Source: Egaibacter danicus (GTDB taxonomy: Bacteria > Pseudomonadota > Gammaproteobacteria > Burkholderiales > Burkholderiaceae_C). From it: 64,000 nucleotides of DNA. A program made the position numbers and the translations under genes. Below the pieces are notes generated by a model. It was not told the DNA's origin, did no database searches, and was given only the letters and a program-made list of their open reading frames with translations. This document shows, piece after piece, positions 8,432-16,862 of the stretch (the first letter of the stretch is position 1; the number at the start of each line of letters is the position of its first letter). The stretch spans positions 372,001-436,000 of the forward strand of contig JADJII010000001.1 in NCBI GenBank assembly GCA_016707075.1. The letters are read 5' to 3'.

Positions 8432-9664
8432 ATGCACAAGACCATTACCCCGTCGGTTGACTCACCCGCCCTGCGACATGCCAGCGGCGAGTTGCTGTCG
8501 CTGGCGCTGATGGATGCGCGCAATCACACGCTGTACCTGATGTCCCAGTACGAGCAGGCGCTGGGTACGAAGCAGTTTCAGGTGCCATTTTTCCCGGAGC
8601 TCAACCCACCGCTGTGGGAGCTGGGGCACATCGGCTGGTTTCAGGAATGGTGGATAGCCCGCAACATGCAGCGCCATCGTGGTGCAGGGTGTGACCCCTT
8701 CGCTACCCGGCTGGCGTCGATTGAACCCCAGGCTGACAGGTGGTGGGATTCGTCCAACGTGGCACACACCACCCGATGGAGCCTTGCGCTGCCAGGGCTG
8801 GCCGACATCAAGTCTTACTTGATGGATACGCTGGAAACCAGCCTGGAACTGCTGGAAAAAGCTCCCGACGATGATGACGCACTGTATTTTTTTCGTCTGG
8901 CGCTGTTCCATGAAGACATGCACGGTGAGGCCCTCATTTACATGGCCCAGACACTGGATTTGCCGCTGAGCCTGAGCGTGCCGGGCCCCTTGGCGGTGCG
9001 TGAGCCTTTGCTGGTTCCTGCCACGCGCTGGCAGCTGGGAACCGCCGGCGGCAGCGGGTTTTCTTTTGACAACGAGCGCCAGGCGCACGAGGTGCATGTG
9101 CCGGAGTTTGAAATTGACGCCCAGGTGGTGACCTGGGCGCAGTTTGTCGAGTTTGTGGATGACGGTGGTTACGACCGGCCCGAGTTGTGGCAACCGCAGG
9201 GCTGGGAGTGGCTGCAGAAAGAGGGCCGCCGCGCACCGCGTTATGTGGACCAGATCGGTGTGGCCAGCGGAGCGGTGATGCAAACCCGTTTTGGCACGCC
9301 CCGGCGCATGCTGGGCGGGCAACCTGCCATGCATGTGACCTGGTGGGAGGCAGATGCGTGGTGTCGCTGGGCAGGGCGACGGCTGCCGTCTGAAGTGGAG
9401 TGGGAAGTTGCCGCCCACAGCGCAGAGCGGCGGGGCTTTCGCTGGGGAGATGTGTGGGAATGGACTGGCACCACGTTTCGGGCCTACCCCGGATTCTCGG
9501 CAGACCCGTACCGCGACTATTCCGAGCCGTGGTTTGGCACACACAAGGTCTTGCGCGGCGCATCGTTTGCCACGCGTGCGCGGATGAAGACACCCAGGTA
9601 CCGCAACTTCTACCTGCCTGAACGCGATGACATTTTTGCGGGGTTCCGGTCCTGTTCGCTATAA
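8432..9664 (+). CDS. EgtB/SenA-type non-haem iron C-S (or C-Se) bond-forming enzyme
   Basis: The protein joins an N-terminal DinB_2-like domain to a C-terminal FGE-sulfatase domain, the architecture of ergothioneine synthase EgtB and selenoneine synthase SenA. Visible features are WELGHIGWFQEWW, the iron-binding HEDMH motif (His160 and His164), and the C-terminal FRWGDVWEWTGTTF and LRGASFATRARMKTPRYRNF segments. Starts at 8402 (GTG) and 8420 (ATG) are also possible; no ribosome site decides. The nearest genes include no methyltransferase (egtD), glycosyltransferase (senB) or SelD-like gene (senC), so the substrate cannot be assigned. The stop codon lies inside repeat copy A. Confidence 0.82.
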   Translation: MHKTITPSVDSPALRHASGELLSLALMDARNHTLYLMSQYEQALGTKQFQVPFFPELNPPLWELGHIGWFQEWWIARNMQRHRGAGCDPFATRLASIEPQADRWWDSSNVAHTTRWSLALPGLADIKSYLMDTLETSLELLEKAPDDDDALYFFRLALFHEDMHGEALIYMAQTLDLPLSLSVPGPLAVREPLLVPATRWQLGTAGGSGFSFDNERQAHEVHVPEFEIDAQVVTWAQFVEFVDDGGYDRPELWQPQGWEWLQKEGRRAPRYVDQIGVASGAVMQTRFGTPRRMLGGQPAMHVTWWEADAWCRWAGRRLPSEVEWEVAAHSAERRGFRWGDVWEWTGTTFRAYPGFSADPYRDYSEPWFGTHKVLRGASFATRARMKTPRYRNFYLPERDDIFAGFRSCSL

Positions 9665-9716
9665 AAATAATAGCTAATCACGCATATTGGATAAGGACTA
9701 AGGGCCTTTTTGACCC
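9658..9716 (+). repeat. dispersed 58-60 bp repeat, copy A (forward)
   Basis: It contains GCTA, ten bases, AGC, then CACGCATATT and AAGGGCC at the spacing shared by all copies. It sits between two convergent genes and provides the stop codon of each: TAA of the EgtB/SenA-like gene at 9662-9664 and TAG of the ModE-like gene at 9698-9700. Confidence 0.85.
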
Positions 9717-10834
9717 TTCTTTTTCCTGAAATCCCACCAGGGCAGCACTTCCCTCATGGACTGTATTTCACCACTGTGCGAGGGGGTGTAACCTGCGGTT
9801 GCGGTCAGTTGCGCCTGCCAGCGCGGGCTCTTCAGCACGGCCAACAAGGCCACGATGGCGGGCTCTTCCAGCGCGGACTTGAGGCACACCAGGTGGTAGT
9901 TTTCCTGCACCAGCGGCACGAAATCAAGCCCCTTGCCGCGTGCCGCCAGCTCAATGCCCAGGCCCACATCCGCGGCGCCAGAGGCTATCGCCTGTGCCAC
10001 CGCCGTGTGGGAGGGCTCTGTGTGTTCATAACCGTTGACATCAGATGCCTGCAGGCCATTTTGTGCCAGCAGTTCATCCAGCACCACGCGGGTGCCCGTG
10101 CCCAACGCACGGTTGACGAAACGTGCGGACGTTCGTTTCAGGTCTGACAGTGCGTGCAGGCCCAGCGGGTTCCCCGGCGCGACCATCAGGCCCTGCGTAC
10201 GCTGGGCAAAACCAATGATCTTGTGAAGGCCGGGTTGTAGCAGCGGCTTGTAAACCCGCTCGGCCAGTGACCCCGGTGCAGGGTGCTGCAGCGTGTGAAA
10301 GCCAGCCATCACGCAGCGTCCTTCGTTCAGACCCCGGATCGCATCCACGCTGCCGCAGAACCGAATGTCCAGATGCAGCTGCGCGTCGCCCGGACCAGTC
10401 GGGTGATCAGGATCGACTGCCAAGGCATGTTCGCGCAGCGCGGCCAGCGCGTCGTCATGGCTGGCGTACAGCGTGACCACGTGGGCGTTGTCGTCAAACG
10501 CCACAGCAAAAGCGCGCTCCAGATCACTGCGCAGTGACTCGATTTGCGGCGCCAGCCGCGCTTGGGCCTGACGCTCGGCCCACATCAGCTTGGCACCAAA
10601 TTCGGTCAGGCGGGCAGATTGCCCCTTTTCCCAGATGATCAGTTCATTGCCCAGCTCGCCTTCCCAGCGTTTGAGTTCACCCCACACGTGACGGTACGAC
10701 AGGCCCAGCGCACGGGCACCGGCGGAGATGGAGCCCTCGCCAGATACCGCCTGCAGCAGGTCAATCAAGGGGTTGCGAATCAGGGCTGGGCTGCTGTCGC
10801 GGCCAAGGGTGTAGTGAAACTGGAGCCTATGCAC
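9698..10834 (-). CDS. ModE-like HTH regulator with periplasmic-binding-protein-like domain
   Basis: Residues 20-110 form a LysR/ModE-type winged helix: ISAGARALGLSYRHVWGELKRWE then the LTEFGAKLMWAE wing and dimerisation region. The remaining 250 residues resemble a type 2 periplasmic-binding fold used as a sensor domain (SDLKRTSARFVNRALGTGTR; AIASGAADVGLGIELAARGKG). Proteins of this type sit beside molybdate or tungstate transport genes. This one is divergent from tupB with only 50 bases between starts, so it probably senses oxyanion or cofactor status and controls tupBCA. The last residues, KGP and the stop, come from repeat copy A. Confidence 0.8.
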   Translation of the reverse strand: MHRLQFHYTLGRDSSPALIRNPLIDLLQAVSGEGSISAGARALGLSYRHVWGELKRWEGELGNELIIWEKGQSARLTEFGAKLMWAERQAQARLAPQIESLRSDLERAFAVAFDDNAHVVTLYASHDDALAALREHALAVDPDHPTGPGDAQLHLDIRFCGSVDAIRGLNEGRCVMAGFHTLQHPAPGSLAERVYKPLLQPGLHKIIGFAQRTQGLMVAPGNPLGLHALSDLKRTSARFVNRALGTGTRVVLDELLAQNGLQASDVNGYEHTEPSHTAVAQAIASGAADVGLGIELAARGKGLDFVPLVQENYHLVCLKSALEEPAIVALLAVLKSPRWQAQLTATAGYTPSHSGEIQSMREVLPWWDFRKKKGQKGP

Positions 10835-10838
10835 GGCG

Positions 10839-10882
10839 CTTCATATCGCAGGTGATTGATGGAGCGCCTACGATACATGAAG
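10839..10882. promoter_or_regulatory. candidate operator between the ModE-like regulator and tupB
   Basis: An imperfect dyad, CTTCATATCG at 10839-10848 and CGATACATGAAG at 10871-10882, spans the 50-base divergent intergenic region. Its position suits a site through which the regulator controls both itself and tupBCA. Confidence 0.4.
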
Positions 10883-10884
10883 TT

Positions 10885-11622
10885 ATGTCTACGTTTACCG
10901 AAAGCGCGGCTACAGCGCTGCAACTGATCACGTCATTCGATCCCGTCTTGCTGTCCATCGTGGGCCGCTCCATGGCTGTGAGTGCTACCGCGTGCGCGCT
11001 GGCCTGCGGGGTGGGGCTGGTGCTGGGTGCCTGGCTGGGAGTTGCCCGCTTCCCCGGGCGGCTGGGGGTGCTCGCGGTGCTCAACACCTTGCTGGCTGTG
11101 CCCTCGGTGGTGGTAGGGCTGGTCGTGTATTTATTGCTGTCACGTTCTGGCCCGCTGGGTTTTCTGGGGTGGCTGTTCAGCTTCAAGGCCATGGTGATTG
11201 CGCAGGCTTGCCTGGTTTTACCCGTGGTGACGGCGCTGACGCGCCAGGCCGTGGAAGACGTGGAGCGTGTTCATGGCGAACAGTTGCGGTCTCTGGGCGC
11301 CGGGCCGCTGCTGCGCAGCCTGCTACTGGCCTGGGACGAGCGTTATGCGCTGCTGACTGTGCTGATTGCTTCTTTTGGCCGTGCCATTTCCGAAGTGGGT
11401 GCGGTGATGATTGTGGGCGGCAACATCGACGGATTTACCCGCGTCATGACCACCGCCATTGCGTTGGAAACCAGCAAGGGCGACCTGCCACTGGCGCTGG
11501 CGCTGGGGCTGATTCTGCTGGGCGTCGTGCTGGTACTCAACGCGCTTATTGCCGTGGTGCGGCGCTGGCGTGAAGACGTACAGGGCAACCTGCTTGCAGC
11601 GGCAGGGAGTGCGTCAACATGA
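10885..11622 (+). CDS. tupB: tungstate ABC transporter permease
   Basis: TupB is the membrane subunit of the tungstate-specific importer. From the ATG at 10885 it is 245 residues with about six hydrophobic helices. It has the permease coupling loop in the region DVERVHGEQLRSLGAG and the downstream GRAISEVGAVMIVGGNIDGFTRVMTT typical of TupB. An upstream in-frame start at 10852 would add 11 residues with no family support. The gene overlaps tupC by 4 bases. Assignment as tungstate rather than molybdate rests on the TupA-type receptor two genes on. Confidence 0.9.
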   Translation: MSTFTESAATALQLITSFDPVLLSIVGRSMAVSATACALACGVGLVLGAWLGVARFPGRLGVLAVLNTLLAVPSVVVGLVVYLLLSRSGPLGFLGWLFSFKAMVIAQACLVLPVVTALTRQAVEDVERVHGEQLRSLGAGPLLRSLLLAWDERYALLTVLIASFGRAISEVGAVMIVGGNIDGFTRVMTTAIALETSKGDLPLALALGLILLGVVLVLNALIAVVRRWREDVQGNLLAAAGSAST

Positions 11623-12332
11623 GCGCGCTGTTTGAGCTGCACGCTGTAGACGTGCGGTTCGGGCAAGTGACGGCCCTGACAGGTGTCAATCTGACCATCC
11701 ACCCCGGTGAGCGTGTCGCCCTGCTGGGCAGCAATGGCAGCGGGAAAAGCACGCTGTTGCGCCTGTTGCACGGGCTTTGCACGCCAACCGGTGGCGTGTC
11801 CCGGCGCGATGCAGCGGCGCATCAAGCCATGCTGTTTCAGCGGCCCTACATGTTGCGCACATCTGCCCGGAACAACGTTGCGCTGGGGCTTTGGCTCGCC
11901 GGGCAGGCCTGGGGCGATGCGCGCACGCGTGCCGGGCAGGCACTGGAACGGGTGGGTCTGGCTCATGTGGCCTTGCGCAATGCGCGCACGCTTTCCGGCG
12001 GGCAGCAGCAGCGCCTGGCTTTGGCGCGTGCCTGGGTGTTGCAGCCCGATGCCCTGCTGCTGGATGAACCCACTGCCAGCCTGGACCCGCATGCCAAGCG
12101 GGAAGTGGAGGCGCTGATGGACGAGTTCGCCAGGGGCCACAACGCCAAACCCATGACCCTGATTTTTGCCAGCCACAACCTGGGTCAGGTGAAGCGCCTG
12201 GCCAGTCGGGTGCTGTATCTGGAGCAGGGGCGGTTGCTGGCTGATTTGCCGGTGAATGATTTTTTTAACGGCCCGCGCCTGAAAGAAGTTTCGGAGGCGG
12301 CACATCTGTTTGTCAAAGGAGAATCAACATGA
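11619..12332 (+). CDS. tupC: tungstate ABC transporter ATP-binding protein
   Basis: This is the ATPase of the TupABC importer, 237 residues. It shows Walker A (LLGSNGSGKSTLL), the Q loop (MLFQRPYML), the ABC signature (LSGGQQQRLALARA), Walker B (ALLLDEPTASLD) and the switch histidine in FASHN. There is no C-terminal TOBE domain, unlike ModC at 15036. It overlaps tupB and tupA by 4 bases each, indicating tight translational coupling in the order B-C-A. Confidence 0.93.
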   Translation: MSALFELHAVDVRFGQVTALTGVNLTIHPGERVALLGSNGSGKSTLLRLLHGLCTPTGGVSRRDAAAHQAMLFQRPYMLRTSARNNVALGLWLAGQAWGDARTRAGQALERVGLAHVALRNARTLSGGQQQRLALARAWVLQPDALLLDEPTASLDPHAKREVEALMDEFARGHNAKPMTLIFASHNLGQVKRLASRVLYLEQGRLLADLPVNDFFNGPRLKEVSEAAHLFVKGEST

Positions 12333-13168
12333 TTTTTCATATGCCTTTTAAGGCCCGAGCCATCACCAGATATGCGCTGATAGCTACTATTTCAATAGCA
12401 TCTACGGTGGCATCTGTGACGGCGTCTGCGCAATCCATCGTGGTGGCGTCGACCACTTCCACCGAGCAGTCCGGGTTGTTTCCGTACCTCCTGCCTGAGT
12501 TCAAAAAAGCGACAGGAATTGATGTGAAGGTGGTGGCGCTGGGCACCGGCCAGGCGCTGGATATGGCTCGCCGGGGAGACGCCGATGTGGTGTTTGTGCA
12601 TGACCAGGCAGCCGAAGAAAAATTTGTGACTGAGGGTTTTGGTGTGAAGCGCCTCCCGGTGATGTACAACGACTTTGTGCTGATTGGTCCCAAGGCAGAC
12701 CCGGTTGGCACCAAAGGCAAGGACATCGTGGAGGCGCTGAAGAAGGTTTCGGCGGCTAACGGAAAATTCATCTCGCGCGGCGACAAGAGCGGCACCCATG
12801 CGGCCGAGTTGCGCTTCTGGGGCCAGGCTGGTCTGACAGACAAGATGGGCACCGGCTACCAATCGTGTGGCTGCGGCATGGGGCCGGCGCTCAACATTGC
12901 GTCCAGTGGTGGGGCCTACGTGCTGGCGGACCGTGGCACCTGGCTGAACTTCAAGAATCGGGGCGATCTGGTAGTGTTGGTAGAGGGCGACAACAAGCTG
13001 TTCAACCAGTATGGCGTGATGCTGGTCAACCCGGCCAAACACCCTCAGGTCAAAGTAACTGAGGGGCAAAAATTTGTGGACTGGATCGTGTCAGCGCCAG
13101 GGCAGGCCGCGATTGCCGGCTACAAAATTGGTGGCGAGCAGCTGTTTTTCCCGAACGCAACCAAATAA
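12329..13168 (+). CDS. tupA: tungstate-binding periplasmic protein
   Basis: TupA binds tungstate with very high affinity and delivers it to TupBC. The 279-residue precursor has a signal peptide ending near ASAQS. The mature protein begins IVVASTTSTEQSG, containing the TTS motif characteristic of TupA, and later has SRGDKSGTH and the SCGCGMGPALNIASSGGAY segment. AGGAG lies 7 bases before the ATG at 12329. Remarkably, codons 5-24 of the signal peptide are a reverse-oriented copy (F) of the dispersed repeat. The final gene of tupBCA, it lies 6 kb from a tungsten enzyme operon. Confidence 0.93.
   Translation: MIFHMPFKARAITRYALIATISIASTVASVTASAQSIVVASTTSTEQSGLFPYLLPEFKKATGIDVKVVALGTGQALDMARRGDADVVFVHDQAAEEKFVTEGFGVKRLPVMYNDFVLIGPKADPVGTKGKDIVEALKKVSAANGKFISRGDKSGTHAAELRFWGQAGLTDKMGTGYQSCGCGMGPALNIASSGGAYVLADRGTWLNFKNRGDLVVLVEGDNKLFNQYGVMLVNPAKHPQVKVTEGQKFVDWIVSAPGQAAIAGYKIGGEQLFFPNATK
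12342..12399 (-). repeat. dispersed repeat, copy F (reverse), inside tupA signal peptide
   Basis: On the minus strand it reads GCTATTGAAATAGTAGC, then GCGCATAT, then GGGCC and GGCA, with exactly the spacing of the intergenic copies. Read in the tupA frame it encodes PFKARAITRYALIATISIA, the positively charged and hydrophobic part of the signal peptide. Confidence 0.82.
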
Positions 13169-13202
13169 AGAACAGATGGTCCCCAAGTGCAGGGCGGGCG
13201 GG

Positions 13203-14177
13203 TCAAACCCAGCCGGCCTTGCGGAACTTGCGGTACAGCAGCGCACATGAGATGACGATGGTGCCCAGCGCCAGCGGGTAACCATAGGCCCATTTCAGCT
13301 CGGGCATGTGCTCAAAGTTCATGCCCCACAAGCCTGCGAAGGCCGTACACACCGCAAAAATACTGGCCCACGCGGCCAGGCGTTTGGTGATTTCACTCTC
13401 TTCAATCGTCGCCATCGCCAGATTCACCTGAATGGCAGTAGCAATCGTGTCGCGGATGGTGTCGATCAGCGAGTTGATGCGCGAGAGATGATCGGCCACG
13501 TCGCGGAAATAGTCCTGCACGCCCGAGCACATTTGCGGAACCCGGCCACCGTGCAGCTTGCTCACGCCTTCCAGCAAAGGCGCAACCGCATGTTTGAGCA
13601 CCATGACGCGGCGCTTGAGCTCGTACAGCCGCTCGATGTTCAACCGGGCCGTTCCCTTGGTGAAAATGTCCTCTTCAATGTCTTCCAGCTCGGATTCAAA
13701 CTTGTCCAGAATGGGGAAGTAGCGGTCCACCACCGCGTCCATCAGCGCGTAGAGAACAAAGCCGGAGCCATGTTTGAGCAGCTCGGGCTCGCGTTCGCAG
13801 CGCTCGCGCACACCCAGAAAACCGTGCTGGCTGCGGTTGCGCACCGACAGCACATAGTTGCGGCCGGTGAACACGTTCACCTCACCTACGCTGAGTTCTT
13901 TCAGGTTGCCGGGGACCGGCTCCACCAGGTGCAACACGGTGAACAGTGAAGTGCCGTATTCTTCAATTTTTGGGCGCTGATGACCGTGATGGGCGTCTTC
14001 GACTGCCAGTTCATGCAGGCCGAACTCCTGCTGCATTTCTTCCAGTTCGGCAGGCGTTGCGTCCTGAAGCGCCACCCACACAAAGGTGTCGTCGCGCGAA
14101 ATATGGTCGCTGATGTGGTCGACTTCAATGTCAGCCAGTTTTTTGCCGTCTTGGTACGCAACGCAGTTGATCAGCAT
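13203..14177 (-). CDS. corA: CorA family magnesium/cobalt transporter
   Basis: CorA is a pentameric divalent cation channel with a large cytoplasmic domain and two C-terminal membrane helices. The 324-residue protein has the family's diagnostic GMN motif in AGLWGMNFEHMPEL after the first helix and ends in a short basic tail (RKFRKAGWV). The N-terminal 240 residues are soluble and include long helices with SEITKRLAAWASIF. It lies 24 bases after terC on the same strand, so the two metal-ion membrane proteins are probably cotranscribed. Confidence 0.93.
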   Translation of the reverse strand: MLINCVAYQDGKKLADIEVDHISDHISRDDTFVWVALQDATPAELEEMQQEFGLHELAVEDAHHGHQRPKIEEYGTSLFTVLHLVEPVPGNLKELSVGEVNVFTGRNYVLSVRNRSQHGFLGVRERCEREPELLKHGSGFVLYALMDAVVDRYFPILDKFESELEDIEEDIFTKGTARLNIERLYELKRRVMVLKHAVAPLLEGVSKLHGGRVPQMCSGVQDYFRDVADHLSRINSLIDTIRDTIATAIQVNLAMATIEESEITKRLAAWASIFAVCTAFAGLWGMNFEHMPELKWAYGYPLALGTIVISCALLYRKFRKAGWV

Positions 14178-14201
14178 CCAGCCCCCTGAAAAGGAGGTGG
14201 T

Positions 14202-14942
14202 TCAGTGCTGAGTGGCCAACCGTTTGGTACGGGCCCGGATGTTCAACGCCTCAACCACCAGGGAAAACAACATGGCAGTGTAAACGTAGCCTTTGGGGAC
14301 ATGCACGTCAAACGCTTCTGCAATCAGCAATGTGCCAACCATGGTGAGGAATGACAGTGCCAATACCTTGATGGATGGGTGCCGGTCTACAAAATCGCCA
14401 ATGGGTTTGGCTGCAAACATCATCACGGCAACCGAGGCTACGACTGCAGTCACCATCACGCTGATGTTGTCCACCATGCCCACGGCGGTGATCACCGAGT
14501 CGAGCGAAAAGACAATGTCAACAATGCCGATCTGGACAATGGTTCCCCAGAACAGGGTGGCGCCGGTTTTGACCGTATCCGCTCCAGCGCTTTCTTCCTT
14601 GGTTTGATGGGCTTCGACTTCCAGAAAAATCTCATGAGTCGCCTTGTACAGCAGAAACAGGCCGCCTCCCAGCAGGATGAGGTCCCGGCCACTGATCTCC
14701 TGCCGCAATATCGTGAAGAGCGGCTCGGTCAGCGTCATCACCCAGGAGAGGCTGAACAGCAGGGCAATGCGCGAGAACATCGCAAAACCCAGCCCCAGGC
14801 GGCGCGCCAGATCCCGCTTGTCGGGCGGCAGGCGTCCCACCAGAATGCTGATGAAGATGATGTTGTCGATGCCCAGCACGATTTCCAGTGCGGCAAGCAT
14901 GAAAAACGCGATCCAGATGTTGGGGTCCAGCAGAAAGTCCAT
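14202..14942 (-). CDS. TerC family integral membrane protein
   Basis: TerC-family proteins are multi-helix membrane proteins linked to metal homeostasis, especially manganese export or metalation of exported enzymes. The 246-residue protein has the conserved acidic helices LEIVLGIDNIIFISIL and VDIVFSLDSVITAVGM, and a TKEESAGAD cytosolic loop. I looked in the upstream 93 bases for a yybP-ykoY manganese riboswitch and saw none. The substrate is not known from sequence. It lies between modC and corA on the minus strand. Confidence 0.9.
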   Translation of the reverse strand: MDFLLDPNIWIAFFMLAALEIVLGIDNIIFISILVGRLPPDKRDLARRLGLGFAMFSRIALLFSLSWVMTLTEPLFTILRQEISGRDLILLGGGLFLLYKATHEIFLEVEAHQTKEESAGADTVKTGATLFWGTIVQIGIVDIVFSLDSVITAVGMVDNISVMVTAVVASVAVMMFAAKPIGDFVDRHPSIKVLALSFLTMVGTLLIAEAFDVHVPKGYVYTAMLFSLVVEALNIRARTKRLATQH

Positions 14943-15035
14943 AACGTATCCAGTCGGTTTGAAAGCCCGAGAGTTTAAGGCCGGGGAGGCGAAAAGCAGC
15001 TTTTGACGAGCGGGTATCCACAGCCCGGAAAAGGC

Positions 15036-16157
15036 TTAACCCAGAATTGCCACGCCCTTGACCTGGGCATAAACGACATGTCCAGAAGCCAGTGCGGCTG
15101 CCAGTCCCAACGCGTCTGCTGACTTGCGGGTGATGCGGGCCAGCAGCGGCGTGCCTGTGGCGTCCAGGCGTACCATCACCTGGCCGGGACTGTCGTCCAC
15201 GATAGCCGTGACCGCGACCGGCAGGATGTTCAGAATGCTGGTGCCAGTTTGAGGCGCCAGCGTCAAGCTGACATCACGCGCCTGAATGCGGATGCGAAGC
15301 TGCCCGCCCACGGCCAGCGCCTGCTGGGGCACGCTCAGACGACCGCCGGGGAAATCAGCCAGCGTCAGGTGGTAGGCCGGCTCGTGGCCACTGATGGTGG
15401 CGTGCACGATGGCGCTGGCGGCCTCACCATGAGCCAGCGACAGGTCCAGCCGGGTCATCAACTGGCTGGTGGGGCCGCTTTCTGTCACCCGGCCTGCATC
15501 CAGCAACACCAGATGGTCTGCCAGCCGGGCCACCTCGTCACTGGCGTGACTGACGTAGATGATTGGAATGTGCATCTGGTCGCGCAGCTTTTCCAGATAG
15601 GGCAGTATTTCCGCCTTGCGCTTCGCGTCCAGCGAGGCCAGTGGTTCATCCATCAGCATCAATTTGGGACTGGTCGCCAGCGCCCGTGCGATGGCGACGC
15701 GCTGGCGCTCTCCGCCGGAGAGCGTGCCGGGTCGGCGGTCCATCAGGTTCGTTAGTCCCAACAAGTCCACTACCTGCTCGAGTGGCACGCGCTGTTGGGC
15801 AACCGGGACACGCTGGCGACCGTAATTCAGGTTTTGCGTGACTGTGAGATGCGAGAACAACCCCGCATCCTGAAATACGTAACCCACCGCCCGCTGATGC
15901 GTGGGCACAAAGATACCGTGTGTTTCATCCTGCCAGATTTCGCCGTTCACCTCCAGGTAAGCGTCGGTGGCCCGTTCCAGGCCGGCAATGGCCCGCAGAC
16001 AGGTGGTCTTGCCCGAGCCCGACGGACCATACAACGCGCTCACCTGATCACCGGGCAGATTCAGGTCCACGTTTAGCGTGAAGCCCTGGGGAGCCGTGCC
16101 AGCACGGACCACTTTCAGGCGGGCCTTGATTCCCGCTTGCTGATTGTGGAGGGTCAT
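15036..16157 (-). CDS. modC: molybdate ABC transporter ATP-binding protein
   Basis: ModC powers molybdate import through ModB. The 373-residue protein has Walker A (ALYGPSGSGKTTCLRAI), the signature LSGGERQRVAIARAL, Walker B (LMLMDEPLASLD) and a C-terminal TOBE/MOP-like domain from about residue 290 (LNILPVAVTAIVDDSPGQVMVRLDATG) that senses oxyanion. It overlaps modB by 4 bases. Its own TOBE domain sets it apart from TupC and supports a molybdate role. Confidence 0.95.
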   Translation of the reverse strand: MTLHNQQAGIKARLKVVRAGTAPQGFTLNVDLNLPGDQVSALYGPSGSGKTTCLRAIAGLERATDAYLEVNGEIWQDETHGIFVPTHQRAVGYVFQDAGLFSHLTVTQNLNYGRQRVPVAQQRVPLEQVVDLLGLTNLMDRRPGTLSGGERQRVAIARALATSPKLMLMDEPLASLDAKRKAEILPYLEKLRDQMHIPIIYVSHASDEVARLADHLVLLDAGRVTESGPTSQLMTRLDLSLAHGEAASAIVHATISGHEPAYHLTLADFPGGRLSVPQQALAVGGQLRIRIQARDVSLTLAPQTGTSILNILPVAVTAIVDDSPGQVMVRLDATGTPLLARITRKSADALGLAAALASGHVVYAQVKGVAILG

Positions 16158-16834
16158 GACAAGGCGCCGGGTTTGCCAGAGCGACGTTGCCCGGTCGGGT
16201 TCAGCATGTAAAGAGCCAGCAGTACGACAAACGAGAAGACCACCAAGCCACCCGCCAACCAGTGCGCTTTCGCATATTCCAGCGCTTCCACGTAGTCATA
16301 GATCTGAACTGATACCACGCGTGTCTGACCGGGTATGTTGCCGCCCATCATCAACACCACACCAAACTCGCCGACGGTGTGCGCAAACCCCATGACTGTC
16401 GCCGTGAGGTAGCCCGGCCTGGCCAGCGGCAGTACCACGCTGAAGAAGGTATCCAGCGGCGAGGCGCGCAGTGTGGCGGCAGCCTCCAGTGGCTGGTCGC
16501 CAATGGCTTCAAACGCATTCTGCAAGGGTTGCACCACGAAGGGCAGGGAATAGAGTACTGAACCCACCACCAGGCCGGCGAAGGTGAAAGGCAACAGACC
16601 CAAACCCAGCGCCTGCGTCAACTGGCCCACCGGTCCATTGGGGCCGAGTGTTACCAGCAAATAGAAGCCAATCACCGTGGGTGGCAGCACGAGCGGCAAA
16701 GCGACCACAGCACTGGCCACACCTTTCCACGCCGAATGCGTGCGTGCCAACCACCAGGCCAGTGGCGTGCCCAGCAATAGCAGGATGACCGTGGTCAAAC
16801 CCGCCAGCTTCAACGTGAGTGTGATGGCGGACAT
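16154..16834 (-). CDS. modB: molybdate ABC transporter permease
   Basis: ModB is the membrane subunit of the molybdate importer. The 226-residue protein has five to six helices, the PLVLPPTVIGFYLLV segment after the first helices, and the EAAATLRASPLDTFFSVVLPLARPGYL coupling loop that contacts ModC. It ends with HTVGEFGVVLMMGGNIPG, typical of ModB. It starts 28 bases after the modA stop and overlaps modC. Confidence 0.95.
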   Translation of the reverse strand: MSAITLTLKLAGLTTVILLLLGTPLAWWLARTHSAWKGVASAVVALPLVLPPTVIGFYLLVTLGPNGPVGQLTQALGLGLLPFTFAGLVVGSVLYSLPFVVQPLQNAFEAIGDQPLEAAATLRASPLDTFFSVVLPLARPGYLTATVMGFAHTVGEFGVVLMMGGNIPGQTRVVSVQIYDYVEALEYAKAHWLAGGLVVFSFVVLLALYMLNPTGQRRSGKPGALS

Positions 16835-16862
16835 GCCTCAGTCTAAAGCGTTAAAGGGAACG

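Noticed and set aside
14943..15035. Possible manganese (yybP-ykoY) riboswitch before the TerC family gene
   Set aside because: The conserved purine-rich loops of that riboswitch are not present in the 93-base gap.
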